A stretch of DNA of 64,000 nt from a bacterium (GCA_020624805.1 JAHKVW010000029.1:1-64000), one strand, 5' to 3'; counted from the first letter of the stretch, positions 19,389 through 28,226 are shown. Translations and numbers: made by a program. The notes: generated by a model from the letters alone, not told the origin.

Positions 19389-20837
19389 TCAGTTATCGGG
19401 TTTTGCGGGAGGAGTATCGCTGTCGGATCCGCTGTTGCCGGGCTTGTCGGGAGGGGTACTGCCGCCGCCGTGACCGCTGCCGGTCGATACGACCGCGATC
19501 GCTTCGCCGGTGGACGCGGTGCCCGCGGTGTAGGCGTCGCCGTCGACATAGAGGGTATGACCGTTCAGGTCGATGCTGTCCGCGTCGCAGGTCAGCGAGG
19601 TGATGTAGCTGTCGGATGTGAGCGTCCACTTTGCGCCGCTGCTGAGATCGACAAAGACTTCGCCTGCCTGACCGGAGCTGTTGATCGCGCCGGTGAATAC
19701 GGAGCTGTCGGACAGATAGAGGTTGAGGTGGGACACATCATCCACTACCATGTCGCCGTTGATGGTCTGCTGTTTGGCGTTCAAGGTGACCTGACCGCCG
19801 TTTTTGCCGTCGCTGCCCCAGCCGGCTGCTGCCGCTCTGAGGAATACGCCTTCCGTATCGTTGTTGGTGATGGTCGCGCCGGTCAGGTTGATATCGGTCG
19901 CGGTGTTGTTGACGAAGAAAATATCGCCGTTTTCATTGGTGAGCGTACCGCCGTTCATGGTAAAGGACGAGGTACCCTCTGCCGCGTCGCCGGACATGCT
20001 CTGATAGATCATGACCGCCTGATACCAGCTCGATTTGTTGCTGTTTTTCTTGTTGTTATCGGCATTGAGGTTGACGCTATTCAGCGTGACGCTGTTCTTG
20101 CCTTCGACCACGACGCCCTGTGAGGCGGTGGACGCCATTTCGGCATTGGATACCGTGATATCGGCGGTAGAGTAGATGACCGGTGAGCCGGTGCCCGAGG
20201 TGGTATAGTAACCGCCGCTTACGTTGACGGTACCGCCGCCGCGGTCGGATCGGATCGCCGCGGAGGAGTTGCCCGAGGTGTTGATGGTGAGGTCGGTGGC
20301 GTTCATCGTGCCGCCGCCGGTCGTCATCAGACCGCCTGAGCAGTTGCCTGCGGTCTCGATGTAGGAGTCCTTGATGTTGACGGTCGTGCCCTCGCCGTAA
20401 CTGAATACGCCGTTCGCGTGCGTGCCGTCGGATTTGACAACGATATCGCTGAGGTTGAGTGTGCCGCCGTTAGTGGCAAAGATCGTGGCGTTATCGCCGT
20501 AGAAGTCGGCTTTGTCGCTCTCACTGCTGTCGCCGCTCTTGATGACCTTGACGTTTTGGTAGTTTGCCGATTCTCCGTCGGCTGTGATCGCGTGCTCGCC
20601 GTCGGCGGTATTCTCGATGGTTTGGGTGGTGGTGACGTCCGCTTCCGTCAGCTTTTTGGCGGATGTTCCCGATTGATCCGGCGTGCTTGCCGCGGTGGAG
20701 TGGACGGCTTCATCGATAGTAGCGACAGCCGCCTGTGTCGCCTCGGTACTGCCCTTTTGATTGCCGCATGCCGCGAGCGGTAACGCCATGAGCGCCGCTA
20801 AGATGATCGCGGTGCTTTTCTTCGATAAAAATTTCAT
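19389..20837 (-). CDS. Secreted lipoprotein with right-handed beta-helix-like repeats
   Basis: Lipobox LPLAACGN; repeated T/G/N/S-rich rungs (GGTLNLSDIVVKSDGTHANGVFS, GGTMNATDLTINTSGNSSAAI); Pro/Gly-rich tail. Confidence 0.7.
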   Translation of the reverse strand: MKFLSKKSTAIILAALMALPLAACGNQKGSTEATQAAVATIDEAVHSTAASTPDQSGTSAKKLTEADVTTTQTIENTADGEHAITADGESANYQNVKVIKSGDSSESDKADFYGDNATIFATNGGTLNLSDIVVKSDGTHANGVFSYGEGTTVNIKDSYIETAGNCSGGLMTTGGGTMNATDLTINTSGNSSAAIRSDRGGGTVNVSGGYYTTSGTGSPVIYSTADITVSNAEMASTASQGVVVEGKNSVTLNSVNLNADNNKKNSNKSSWYQAVMIYQSMSGDAAEGTSSFTMNGGTLTNENGDIFFVNNTATDINLTGATITNNDTEGVFLRAAAAGWGSDGKNGGQVTLNAKQQTINGDMVVDDVSHLNLYLSDSSVFTGAINSSGQAGEVFVDLSSGAKWTLTSDSYITSLTCDADSIDLNGHTLYVDGDAYTAGTASTGEAIAVVSTGSGHGGGSTPPDKPGNSGSDSDTPPAKPDN

Positions 20838-20915
20838 AGGATGACCCCCTTGATCTTGGATTGTGGTATTATCATAACAGATGATATTGAAGATCGTTTG
20901 AACGCTGTGTGATGA

Positions 20916-21203
20916 TTATGTGAAAAATGATGGGGAACCTCCTTGTCGGATCAGGTCGATCTTCTCCTGTCGGGTCAGCTGCTTGATCCGATACTCGCGG
21001 CTCATCGCCTCCTGCTTGGTCGCGAACTGCTCAGTGTAGACGATCTCGACAGGTCGGCGAGGCGCTGTGTATTTTGACGCTGTGCCCGCGTTATGGGCGG
21101 CAAGGCGTTTGGCGAGGTCATTGGTCCATCCGCAGTAAAAGGTGCCGTCGGCGCATTGCAGGATATAGGTGTAGTTGGTTTTATCGTTTTGTTTCGTCAT
21201 CAT
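20916..21203 (-). CDS. GIY-YIG nuclease domain protein
   Basis: YTYILQCADGTFYCGWTNDLAKRLAAHNAG...YTAPRRPVEIVYTEQF. Confidence 0.88.
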   Translation of the reverse strand: MMTKQNDKTNYTYILQCADGTFYCGWTNDLAKRLAAHNAGTASKYTAPRRPVEIVYTEQFATKQEAMSREYRIKQLTRQEKIDLIRQGGSPSFFT

Positions 21204-21288
21204 TTCTCCGTCACAATCATTTTTTTATCCATATGATACACGAAAAACATCGATTTGTCCAATCGGCAGATCATGTGTAAATCGGTAC

Positions 21289-21317
21289 TTGACAAAAAAG
21301 AAAAAGGCTGATATAAT
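21289..21317 (+). promoter_or_regulatory. Consensus sigmaA promoter of the feoA-feoA-feoB operon
   Basis: TTGACA, 17 nt, TATAAT. Confidence 0.8.
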
Positions 21318-21368
21318 TGATTGAGTAAGGCAAGGCTAACCGCTAAGCCTTGTTATTATCCCCTATGG

Positions 21369-21402
21369 TTAGCTTTAGCTAATCAAGTTAGCAAAACTTA
21401 AC
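21369..21402 (+). promoter_or_regulatory. Tandem TTAGC-type palindromes, candidate metalloregulator operators
   Basis: TTAGCTTTAGCTAA (21369-21382) and GTTAGCAAAACTTAAC (21387-21402); related GTTAGCAAAAACTAAC just before feoB at about 22038-22053. Confidence 0.6.
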
Positions 21403-21425
21403 TCATTGCAATAAAGGAGATCGCT

Positions 21426-21635
21426 ATGCCGCTCACCTTAGCCGTTATCGGCGAAGAACTCATCATCAAAAGAATCGGCGGAAACGCGGAGGTCAGGATC
21501 CACCTGCAGAATCTGGGTTTTGTATCCGGTACCGCAGTGACGGTTGTCAGCTCTATGGGCGGCAACCTGATCGTGAATGTCAAAAATACACGTATCGCCA
21601 TCAGCAAAGAGATGGCGCAGAAGATCATGGTATAA
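21426..21635 (+). CDS. feoA: FeoA-domain protein
   Basis: RIGGNAEVRIHLQNLGFVSGTAVTVVSSMGGNLIVNVKNTRIAIS; upstream of feoB. Confidence 0.85.
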   Translation: MPLTLAVIGEELIIKRIGGNAEVRIHLQNLGFVSGTAVTVVSSMGGNLIVNVKNTRIAISKEMAQKIMV

Positions 21636-21640
21636 ATATA

Positions 21641-21684
21641 GTCATTGCGAACCCCGGGCATGAGGTCGGGGTGTGGCAATCTCA
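21641..21684. repeat. REP-like repeat between feoA1 and feoA2
   Basis: GTCATTGCGAACCCCGGGCATGAGGTCGGGGTGTGGCAATCTC. Confidence 0.65.
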
Positions 21685-21739
21685 ACCGAGTATTATGTTG
21701 ATGATTGTCCGTGATGACAGAATATAAAGGAGGAAGAGT

Positions 21740-21961
21740 ATGAAAACACTGAAAGAGGTCGCGATCGGCGACACCTGCAAGGTCAAAAAGCTCCACGGTG
21801 AAGGCGCGGTCAAGCGCCGTATCATGGATATGGGCATCACCAAGGGCGTCGAGATCAAGGTGCAGAAGGTCGCTCCCTTGGGCGATCCGATGGAAGTCAC
21901 CGTGCGCGGCTATCAGCTGTCGATCCGCAAGGCGGACGCCGAAATGGTCGAGGTAGAATGA
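21740..21961 (+). CDS. feoA: FeoA-domain protein (second copy)
   Basis: KKLHGEGAVKRRIMDMGITKGVEIKVQKVAPLGDPMEVTVRGYQLSIRK. Confidence 0.9.
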   Translation: MKTLKEVAIGDTCKVKKLHGEGAVKRRIMDMGITKGVEIKVQKVAPLGDPMEVTVRGYQLSIRKADAEMVEVE

Positions 21962-22060
21962 CGCGGATGCGTGCGTCTATATTTGACTGACAGCAACGCG
22001 GATTGGATCCAAACAAACACTTTATTTTTTATCCAATAGTTAGCAAAAACTAACCAAGAA

Positions 22061-24550
22061 ATGAGGTATCATATGAACATCAAGATAGCCTTGGCGGGTA
22101 ACCCGAACAGCGGTAAGACCACCTTGTTCAATGCCCTGACAGGCGCGAATCAGTTCGTCGGCAACTGGCCCGGCGTAACGGTGGAGAAAAAGGAAGGTAA
22201 GCTCAAAAAGCACAGCGACGTGACCATCACCGACCTGCCCGGTATCTACTCGCTCTCACCCTACACGATGGAAGAGGTCGTGGCGCGTAACTATCTGATC
22301 GATGAACGCCCCGACGCGATACTGAACATCGTTGACGGCACCAACTTAGAGCGCAACCTGTATCTGACCACCCAGCTCTGCGAGCTCGGCATCCCTGTCG
22401 TCATCGCCGTCAATATGATGGACGTTGTCGAAAAAACAGGCGTTCAGATCAACACCGAGGAGCTCAGCCGTCAGCTGGGCTGCAAGGTCGTTTCGATCTC
22501 TGCCTTAAAGGGCAAGGGAGTGATGGACGCCGCCGAAGAAGCGATCAAGGCGGCGGAAGAAAAGAAGCCCGTACCGAAGCATCCGTTCGACGGTTCGGTG
22601 GAGCACGCGATCGCGCATATCGAAGAAGCCTGCGTCCATGATATGCCCGAGGAGGAGCAGAGATGGTACGCGGTCAAGATATTTGAGCGTGACGATAAGG
22701 TCGTGGAAAAGCTCAACCTGAGTAAAGAGACCCTCGATCATATCGAAAAGGATATCAAGGCTGTTGAGGAAGAATATGATGATGACGCGGAGTCGATCAT
22801 CACCAACGAGCGTTATGTCTATATCGGCAAGATCATCAACAGCGTTTATAAGAATAAGCAAAAGGGTCAGCTCTCGACCTCCGACAAGATCGATAAGATC
22901 GTGACCAACCGCTGGCTGGGTCTGCCGATCTTCATGGTCGTCATGTTCCTCGTGTACTACATCTCGATGGTAACGGTCGGAACCGCCGCGACTGACTGGA
23001 TGAACGACGGCGTGTTCGGCGACGGCTTCCATCTGTTCGGTATCGGCACCGCGCAGTATGAGGAACACGCTGACGCGATCGGTAAGCTGACCGGCGCCGC
23101 CGAATCGGCAGGCAACGAAGATCTGCTCGCGGCGCTGGACTTTGAATCGGAAAAATATGACGCTGATAAGGCGGTGACCTCCGTCAAGAGCTTTGCCGCA
23201 AGCGTCAAGGACAGTGATGAATTCACCTTTGAAGTCGAAGATGAGGAGACCCTCGAGGTCAAGAACAAGACCATCACCGGTAAGGATGTCAAAGACGCGG
23301 CGGAAATCTTCGTCAAAAACGAAGGCAAGCCCGACGACCCCGCCGAGTTCGGCGTATGGGTACCCGGTATCCCAGTCATCGTCGGCAACTGGCTGGAAGC
23401 CGCCAACGCTCCCGAATGGCTGTCGAGCCTGATCCTCGACGGTATCATCGCCGGCGTGGGCGCGGTACTCGGATTTGTACCGCAGATGCTCGTCTTGTTC
23501 CTGTTGCTCGCGTTCCTCGAATCCTGTGGCTATATGGCGCGTATCGCCTTTGTCCTCGACCGTATTTTCCGCCGCTTCGGTCTGTCGGGGAAGTCTTTCA
23601 TCCCGATCCTGATCGGCACAGGCTGCGGTATCCCCGGCATCATGGCGTCGCGTACCATCGAGAATGAGCGCGACCGCCGCATGACCATCATGACGACCAC
23701 ATTCATCCCCTGCGGCGCGAAGGTACCCTTTATCGCGATGATCGCGGGCGCGATCTTCGGCGGCTCTCCGTGGGTGGCGACAAGCGCGTATTTCATCGGC
23801 ATGGCGGCGATCATCATCTCCGGTATCATGCTCAAAAAGACCAAGCCCTTTGCGGGCGAACCCGCTCCGTTCGTTATGGAGCTGCCCGCGTACCACTGGC
23901 CGACCCTCGGCAACGTGCTCCGTTCCATGTGGGAGCGCGGCTGGTCGTTCATCAAAAAGGCGGGTACCATCATCCTGCTCTCCACCATCGTTCTGTGGTT
24001 CCTGAGCCGCTTCGGATGGGTCGACGGCGCCTTTACCATGCTGGGTGAAGAGGAGATCGGCAACAGCATCCTTGCTGTGATCGGCAACGGCATCGCATGG
24101 ATCTTCGCACCGCTCGGCTGGGGCAACTGGCAGGCGGCTGTCGCCTCCATCACCGGCCTGATCGCCAAGGAGAACATCGTCGGCACGATGGGCGTGCTCT
24201 ACGGCGGCGGAGAAATGTCCACATGGGCGGCGCTCGCGAGCGTCTTCACCGGTGTGACCGGTTTCTCGTTCCTCGTATTCAACCTGCTGTGCGCGCCGTG
24301 CTTTGCGGCGATGGGCGCCATCAGACGGGAGATGAACTCCGGCAAGTGGACGGCGTTCGCGATCGCGTATCAGTGCGGCTTCGCGTATGTGATCGCGCTG
24401 TGCATCAACCAGATCGGCGGCGCCTTCACCGGTAACTTGAATGTCATCGGTCTGATCGTCGCGATCCTGCTGATCGCCTTCATGCTGTATATGCTCTTCA
24501 GACCGTATAAGGAAGCCAATAAGCTGACCAAAAAGGTCAAAATTAAATAA
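22061..24550 (+). CDS. feoB: Ferrous iron transporter FeoB with a large extracytoplasmic-type insertion
   Basis: GNPNSGKTTLFNALTGANQFVGNWPGVTVE; FeoB membrane core; extra acidic segment of about 110 aa between the first TM and the second TM block. Confidence 0.93.
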   Translation: MRYHMNIKIALAGNPNSGKTTLFNALTGANQFVGNWPGVTVEKKEGKLKKHSDVTITDLPGIYSLSPYTMEEVVARNYLIDERPDAILNIVDGTNLERNLYLTTQLCELGIPVVIAVNMMDVVEKTGVQINTEELSRQLGCKVVSISALKGKGVMDAAEEAIKAAEEKKPVPKHPFDGSVEHAIAHIEEACVHDMPEEEQRWYAVKIFERDDKVVEKLNLSKETLDHIEKDIKAVEEEYDDDAESIITNERYVYIGKIINSVYKNKQKGQLSTSDKIDKIVTNRWLGLPIFMVVMFLVYYISMVTVGTAATDWMNDGVFGDGFHLFGIGTAQYEEHADAIGKLTGAAESAGNEDLLAALDFESEKYDADKAVTSVKSFAASVKDSDEFTFEVEDEETLEVKNKTITGKDVKDAAEIFVKNEGKPDDPAEFGVWVPGIPVIVGNWLEAANAPEWLSSLILDGIIAGVGAVLGFVPQMLVLFLLLAFLESCGYMARIAFVLDRIFRRFGLSGKSFIPILIGTGCGIPGIMASRTIENERDRRMTIMTTTFIPCGAKVPFIAMIAGAIFGGSPWVATSAYFIGMAAIIISGIMLKKTKPFAGEPAPFVMELPAYHWPTLGNVLRSMWERGWSFIKKAGTIILLSTIVLWFLSRFGWVDGAFTMLGEEEIGNSILAVIGNGIAWIFAPLGWGNWQAAVASITGLIAKENIVGTMGVLYGGGEMSTWAALASVFTGVTGFSFLVFNLLCAPCFAAMGAIRREMNSGKWTAFAIAYQCGFAYVIALCINQIGGAFTGNLNVIGLIVAILLIAFMLYMLFRPYKEANKLTKKVKIK

Positions 24551-24579
24551 TCTTATTCAGATAAAAAGGAGTTGAATGT

Positions 24580-24756
24580 ATGTTTACATGGATATCGAAT
24601 AACATCGGCACGATCATTATCTGTGCGGTGCTGATCGCGATCGTCACGGCGATCATCGTCAGCATGATCAAAAAGAAAAAGCAGGGTAAGTCGGTGGTAT
24701 GCAGCTGCGGCAACTGCAAGCATTGCGCGATGTCCGGCTCCTGTCATAAGCAATAA
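24580..24756 (+). CDS. FeoB-associated Cys-rich small membrane protein (58 aa), not in the supplied ORF track
   Basis: MFTWISNNIGTIIICAVLIAIVTAIIVSMIKKKKQGKSVVCSCGNCKHCAMSGSCHKQ*; SD AAAGGAG. Confidence 0.85.
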   Translation: MFTWISNNIGTIIICAVLIAIVTAIIVSMIKKKKQGKSVVCSCGNCKHCAMSGSCHKQ

Positions 24757-24768
24757 TCGTTTTCCTCC

Positions 24769-24803
24769 GGTACCGAGCGCTCCGTGCGCTCGGTACCTTT
24801 TTG
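24769..24803 (+). terminator. Intrinsic terminator of the second feo operon
   Basis: GGTACCGAGCGCtccgtGCGCTCGGTACCTTTTT. Confidence 0.85.
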
Positions 24804-25061
24804 TCAGATGACTGTTTACAGCGGAGACGATTTCAGTTTCCGTACCCTACGGAATAATTGATTTGCTCCGCATTTGAACGACATATTTCGGATAGATTTC
24901 GGGATGTCGCAAGCGTCATCCCCTACAGAATAATGGATTTGACGTTTTTAATGGATATATCCGCCGTTCTGCAGGTCGTCGAGGGCGCCGACCCCTACAG
25001 GTATGACCTGCTTTGCTTGAAAAAGAATGAAAAAATATTGAAAAAAGGAATAAATTCCCCT

Positions 25062-25119
25062 TGACAAACTCATTTATGTTTGATACAATATAGTTGCACA
25101 AGAGATAAAGGAGTGCAAC
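25062..25119 (+). promoter_or_regulatory. SigmaA promoter plus inverted repeat upstream of the OhrR-like gene
   Basis: TTGACA (25062-25067), N16, TACAAT (25084-25089); GTTGCAC (25093-25099), N13, GTGCAAC (25113-25119). Confidence 0.7.
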
Positions 25120-25123
25120 AGAA

Positions 25124-25567
25124 ATGGAAATGAGCTATAAAGAAGAAATGAAGCTCGAAAATCAGCTTTGTTTTCCGCTGTACGCGGCGGCACGGAGTGT
25201 GACCGCTTTGTACACGCCGTACCTCAAGCCGTTGGGGCTGACCTATACCCAGTACATCGTTTTTCTGGTGCTGTGGGAAAAGGACGGCATCCCCGTGGGT
25301 GAGCTCGGCAAGCGGCTGATGCTCGACAGCGGCACGCTCTCACCGCTTCTCAAAAAGATGCGGCAGGTGGGTTATATCGAAAAGCGCCAGAGCGCGGAGG
25401 ATGAGCGATCCTTTCTGATCACCCTGACCGACAAGGGCAGAGCGCTGCAGGAGCAGGCGAGGGAGATTCCGCGCAATGTCGGCGGCTGTATCGCGCTCAG
25501 TCACGAAAAAGCCGCTCAGCTATATCAACTGCTGTATGAGCTTCTGGAACACACAAACAGTAACTAA
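25124..25567 (+). CDS. MarR-family regulator, OhrR-like
   Basis: LENQLCFPLYAAARSVTALYTPYLKPLGLTYTQYIVFLVLWE with the conserved N-terminal Cys; LLKKMRQVGYIEKRQSAEDERS wing. Confidence 0.85.
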   Translation: MEMSYKEEMKLENQLCFPLYAAARSVTALYTPYLKPLGLTYTQYIVFLVLWEKDGIPVGELGKRLMLDSGTLSPLLKKMRQVGYIEKRQSAEDERSFLITLTDKGRALQEQAREIPRNVGGCIALSHEKAAQLYQLLYELLEHTNSN

Positions 25568-25585
25568 CCGAAAGGAGAATGACAA

Positions 25586-26131
25586 ATGAAAACAGTATAT
25601 GATTTTACGGTAAAAGACAGAAAAGGTAACGACGTGAGCCTGTCCGATTATAAGGGTAAGCTGCTTTTGATCGTCAACACGGCGACCGGCTGCGGATTCA
25701 CCCCGCATTATGAGCCGCTCGAAGCGATGTACCGCGATCTGCGCGATAAGGATTTTGAGATCCTCGACTTCCCGTGCAACCAGTTCGCGAATCAGGCGCC
25801 CGGAGATGAGGAGGAGATCCACAACTTCTGCACGCTGAAATTCGGTGCTGATTTCCCGCAGTTCAAGAAGATCGACGTCAACGGCGAGGATGCCGATCCG
25901 CTGTTTGCGTTCCTCGCGACAGAAAAGCCGTTTGAGGGCTTCGGTAAGGGTCTCAAGAACAAGGCGCTGAACAAGTTTGCCGACATGAACAACAAGGCGT
26001 TCGGCGACAAGGCATATATCAAATGGAACTTCACCAAGTTCCTCGTTGACCGCGAAGGTAACGTCATCGCTCGTTTTGAGCCGACCGTCGACATGAAAGA
26101 CGTCAGAAAAGCGGTCGAAGAAGCGCTCTGA
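25586..26131 (+). CDS. Glutathione peroxidase family protein (Cys type)
   Basis: IVNTATGCGFTPHYEPLEAMY, DFPCNQFANQAPG, KWNFTKFLVD. Confidence 0.9.
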   Translation: MKTVYDFTVKDRKGNDVSLSDYKGKLLLIVNTATGCGFTPHYEPLEAMYRDLRDKDFEILDFPCNQFANQAPGDEEEIHNFCTLKFGADFPQFKKIDVNGEDADPLFAFLATEKPFEGFGKGLKNKALNKFADMNNKAFGDKAYIKWNFTKFLVDREGNVIARFEPTVDMKDVRKAVEEAL

Positions 26132-26139
26132 GGTGTCAT

Positions 26140-26553
26140 ATGAAAGTTGCAGTCAGATATTATACCAAAACCGGTAATACCGAAAAGCTGGCGAAAGCGG
26201 TCGCCGACGCGGTAGGCGTCAAGGCGCTGCCGATCAGCGAACCGATCAACGAGCCGGTCGACATCCTCTTTCTCGGTAACTCCTATTATGCGTTCAGCAT
26301 CGACCCCGAGGTGAGGGATTATATCCGCAGGCTTGAGAGCACCAAGGTGAAGCGTATCGTTAATTTCGGCTCCGCCGCCATGCTCAACTCCACATGGAAA
26401 AAGGTGAAGGCTGAGGCGGATAAGGTCGGCATCAAAATGGACGACCGTGAATTCCACTGCAAGGGTGAGTTCAAGGGACTGCATAAGGGCAGACCCAATG
26501 AGGACGATCTGAAGAAAGCTGCTTCCTTCGCGAGGAAGATCGTCAAGGCATAA
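26140..26553 (+). CDS. Flavodoxin-like protein
   Basis: VRYYTKTGNTEKLAKAV FMN phosphate-binding motif. Confidence 0.8.
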   Translation: MKVAVRYYTKTGNTEKLAKAVADAVGVKALPISEPINEPVDILFLGNSYYAFSIDPEVRDYIRRLESTKVKRIVNFGSAAMLNSTWKKVKAEADKVGIKMDDREFHCKGEFKGLHKGRPNEDDLKKAASFARKIVKA

Positions 26554-26573
26554 GCATCTTCTGAATATAACAA

Positions 26574-26615
26574 GAACCGGTAACTGATCATAGATCGTCA
26601 GTTACCGGTTTTAAT
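26574..26615. terminator. Bidirectional intrinsic terminator
   Basis: AACCGGTAACTGAtcatagatcgTCAGTTACCGGTTTT between convergent genes. Confidence 0.8.
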
Positions 26616-26632
26616 ATATCAAAGATTTTTGT

Positions 26633-26652
26633 GGGAGGGGCTTGCTCCTCCC
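26633..26652. repeat. 20-bp hairpin repeat GGGAGGGGCTTGCTCCTCCC
   Basis: Exact reverse complement of 7677-7696. Confidence 0.6.
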
Positions 26653-26689
26653 GTGTACAATCAACAGCCAAAGGTAGAGAAAAGGATGA

Positions 26690-27829
26690 TCATTCCAAGT
26701 ATTGACATTCTTTGATCAGAGAAATGATCGGTAAATGCTGGGGACACGCGTCCTCACACTGACCGCACGCGATGCAGTCGCTCGCCTTGCCCTTACCCTC
26801 GGTCGCGATCCGATAGGCGTTTCTGCCGCCGTCCCAGTTGCCGGTCTCCTTATTCTTGACGGCAAAGACCCCGGGGATGGCGATATCCATCGGACAGCCG
26901 GAGACGCAGTATTTGCAGGCGGTACAGCCGATGGAGTTGTCCTTTTGCAGCTCCTTTTGCGCGGCGGCGATGACCTTGTATTCCTCGTCGCTGAGGGGCT
27001 GAAAGTCCCGCATATACGAAAGGTTGTCCTCCATCTGTTCGAGGTTGGACATGCCCGAAAGCACCGTGATAACGCCCTCGAGCGACGCGGCATAGCGGAT
27101 GCCCCATGACGCGTACGACAAATTGGGACGCGCTTCTTTGAACAGGCGCTTGATATCATCGTTCGGATTCGCGAGGGCGCCGCCCTTGAGCGGCTCCATG
27201 ATCGTCATGGACACATTGTGCCTGCGCGCGATCTCGTAACATTCCCCGGACGCGACGCCGGGATTATCCCAGTCGGCATAGTTGATTTGCAGCTGAATAA
27301 AGTCCACGTCGGGATGCTCGGTCAAGAGCATATCGAGCAGCATCGGGTCGCCGTGGAACGAGAAGCCGTAGTAGCGGATCAAGCCCTCCGCCTTTTTCTC
27401 ACGCGCGAAATCCCAGATCCCGAAATCCTCATACTTTTTATAATTGTTCCTGTCGAGCGCGTGCAGGAGATAGTAGTCGAAATAGCCCGCGCCGGTGCGC
27501 TCAAGACTGGTGTAGAACTCCTGCTTCGCGGTTTCTTCCGTCAGTCCCGGCATCGAAGCGTTGAGCTTGGTGCACAGGGTGAAGCTCCCGCGCGGATGAC
27601 GGTCGATCAGCGCTTCTTTGGTCACGCGCTCACTGTCGCCGTTATCATAGACAAAGGCGGTGTCAAAGTAAGTGCCGCCCGCTTCAATAAAGCGGTCGAC
27701 CATCTCTGCGACCCGCTCGGTATCGTTCGAGCCGTCCTCGCGTTTAGGCAGGCGCATCAGCCCAAAGCCGAGCTTGAATACCTCTTTTCCGAACCAATCA
27801 GACATGTTTTGCTCCTTTCCGTAACTCAC
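26690..27829 (-). CDS. Aldo/keto reductase with C-terminal 4Fe-4S ferredoxin domain
   Basis: AKR features (YFDTAFVYDNGDSE, DYYLLHALD); CTACKYCVSGCP and CIACGQCEDACP. Confidence 0.88.
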   Translation of the reverse strand: MSYGKEQNMSDWFGKEVFKLGFGLMRLPKREDGSNDTERVAEMVDRFIEAGGTYFDTAFVYDNGDSERVTKEALIDRHPRGSFTLCTKLNASMPGLTEETAKQEFYTSLERTGAGYFDYYLLHALDRNNYKKYEDFGIWDFAREKKAEGLIRYYGFSFHGDPMLLDMLLTEHPDVDFIQLQINYADWDNPGVASGECYEIARRHNVSMTIMEPLKGGALANPNDDIKRLFKEARPNLSYASWGIRYAASLEGVITVLSGMSNLEQMEDNLSYMRDFQPLSDEEYKVIAAAQKELQKDNSIGCTACKYCVSGCPMDIAIPGVFAVKNKETGNWDGGRNAYRIATEGKGKASDCIACGQCEDACPQHLPIISLIKECQYLE

Positions 27830-28226
27830 TCAGGCGCTTTTTGAGCGCGATATATCCCTCTTCGGGATCGTCGATCCGGGCGACCGTCTGTTCCATCGGA
27901 CAGACGCCGTCACCCTTGCGGTTGATGATCTTTTCCGTTAATGTGGCGTAGGCGCAGGGGATCGCATACTGTTGCAGAAGGTCATAGCCTGCCCTCGACA
28001 TCACCTCGCCGTACACCTCGCGGATACCCGCTTTGATGAACAGCAATGCCGCCGCCTTGCCGACGATGATATCCGCGACAGCATAGCCGTGCAGATCGCG
28101 ACCTTCCTCCATAAAGCGGATCATCGGCGAGATACCCCGACCGTCATCGGTGAAGAATCTGCCGTCCCTGCACAGACAAATGCTGTGGCCGTCAAGGTTC
28201 GACTTCGCGATCTCGATATCAGTCAT
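27798..28226 (-). CDS. DUF1893-like protein
   Basis: ICLCRDGRFFTDDGRGISPM...GYAVADIIVGKAAALLFIKAGI. Confidence 0.7.
   Translation of the reverse strand: MTDIEIAKSNLDGHSICLCRDGRFFTDDGRGISPMIRFMEEGRDLHGYAVADIIVGKAAALLFIKAGIREVYGEVMSRAGYDLLQQYAIPCAYATLTEKIINRKGDGVCPMEQTVARIDDPEEGYIALKKRLSELRKGAKHV

Noticed and set aside
19389-20837. Beta-helix lipoprotein considered as an adhesin or toxin-delivery system
   Set aside because: Only a lipobox, beta-helix-like rungs and a Pro/Gly-rich tail are supported; no partner genes or effector domain nearby.
22505-23896. 463-aa minus-strand ORF opposite feoB
   Set aside because: Composition typical of an antisense shadow; no recognisable domain.
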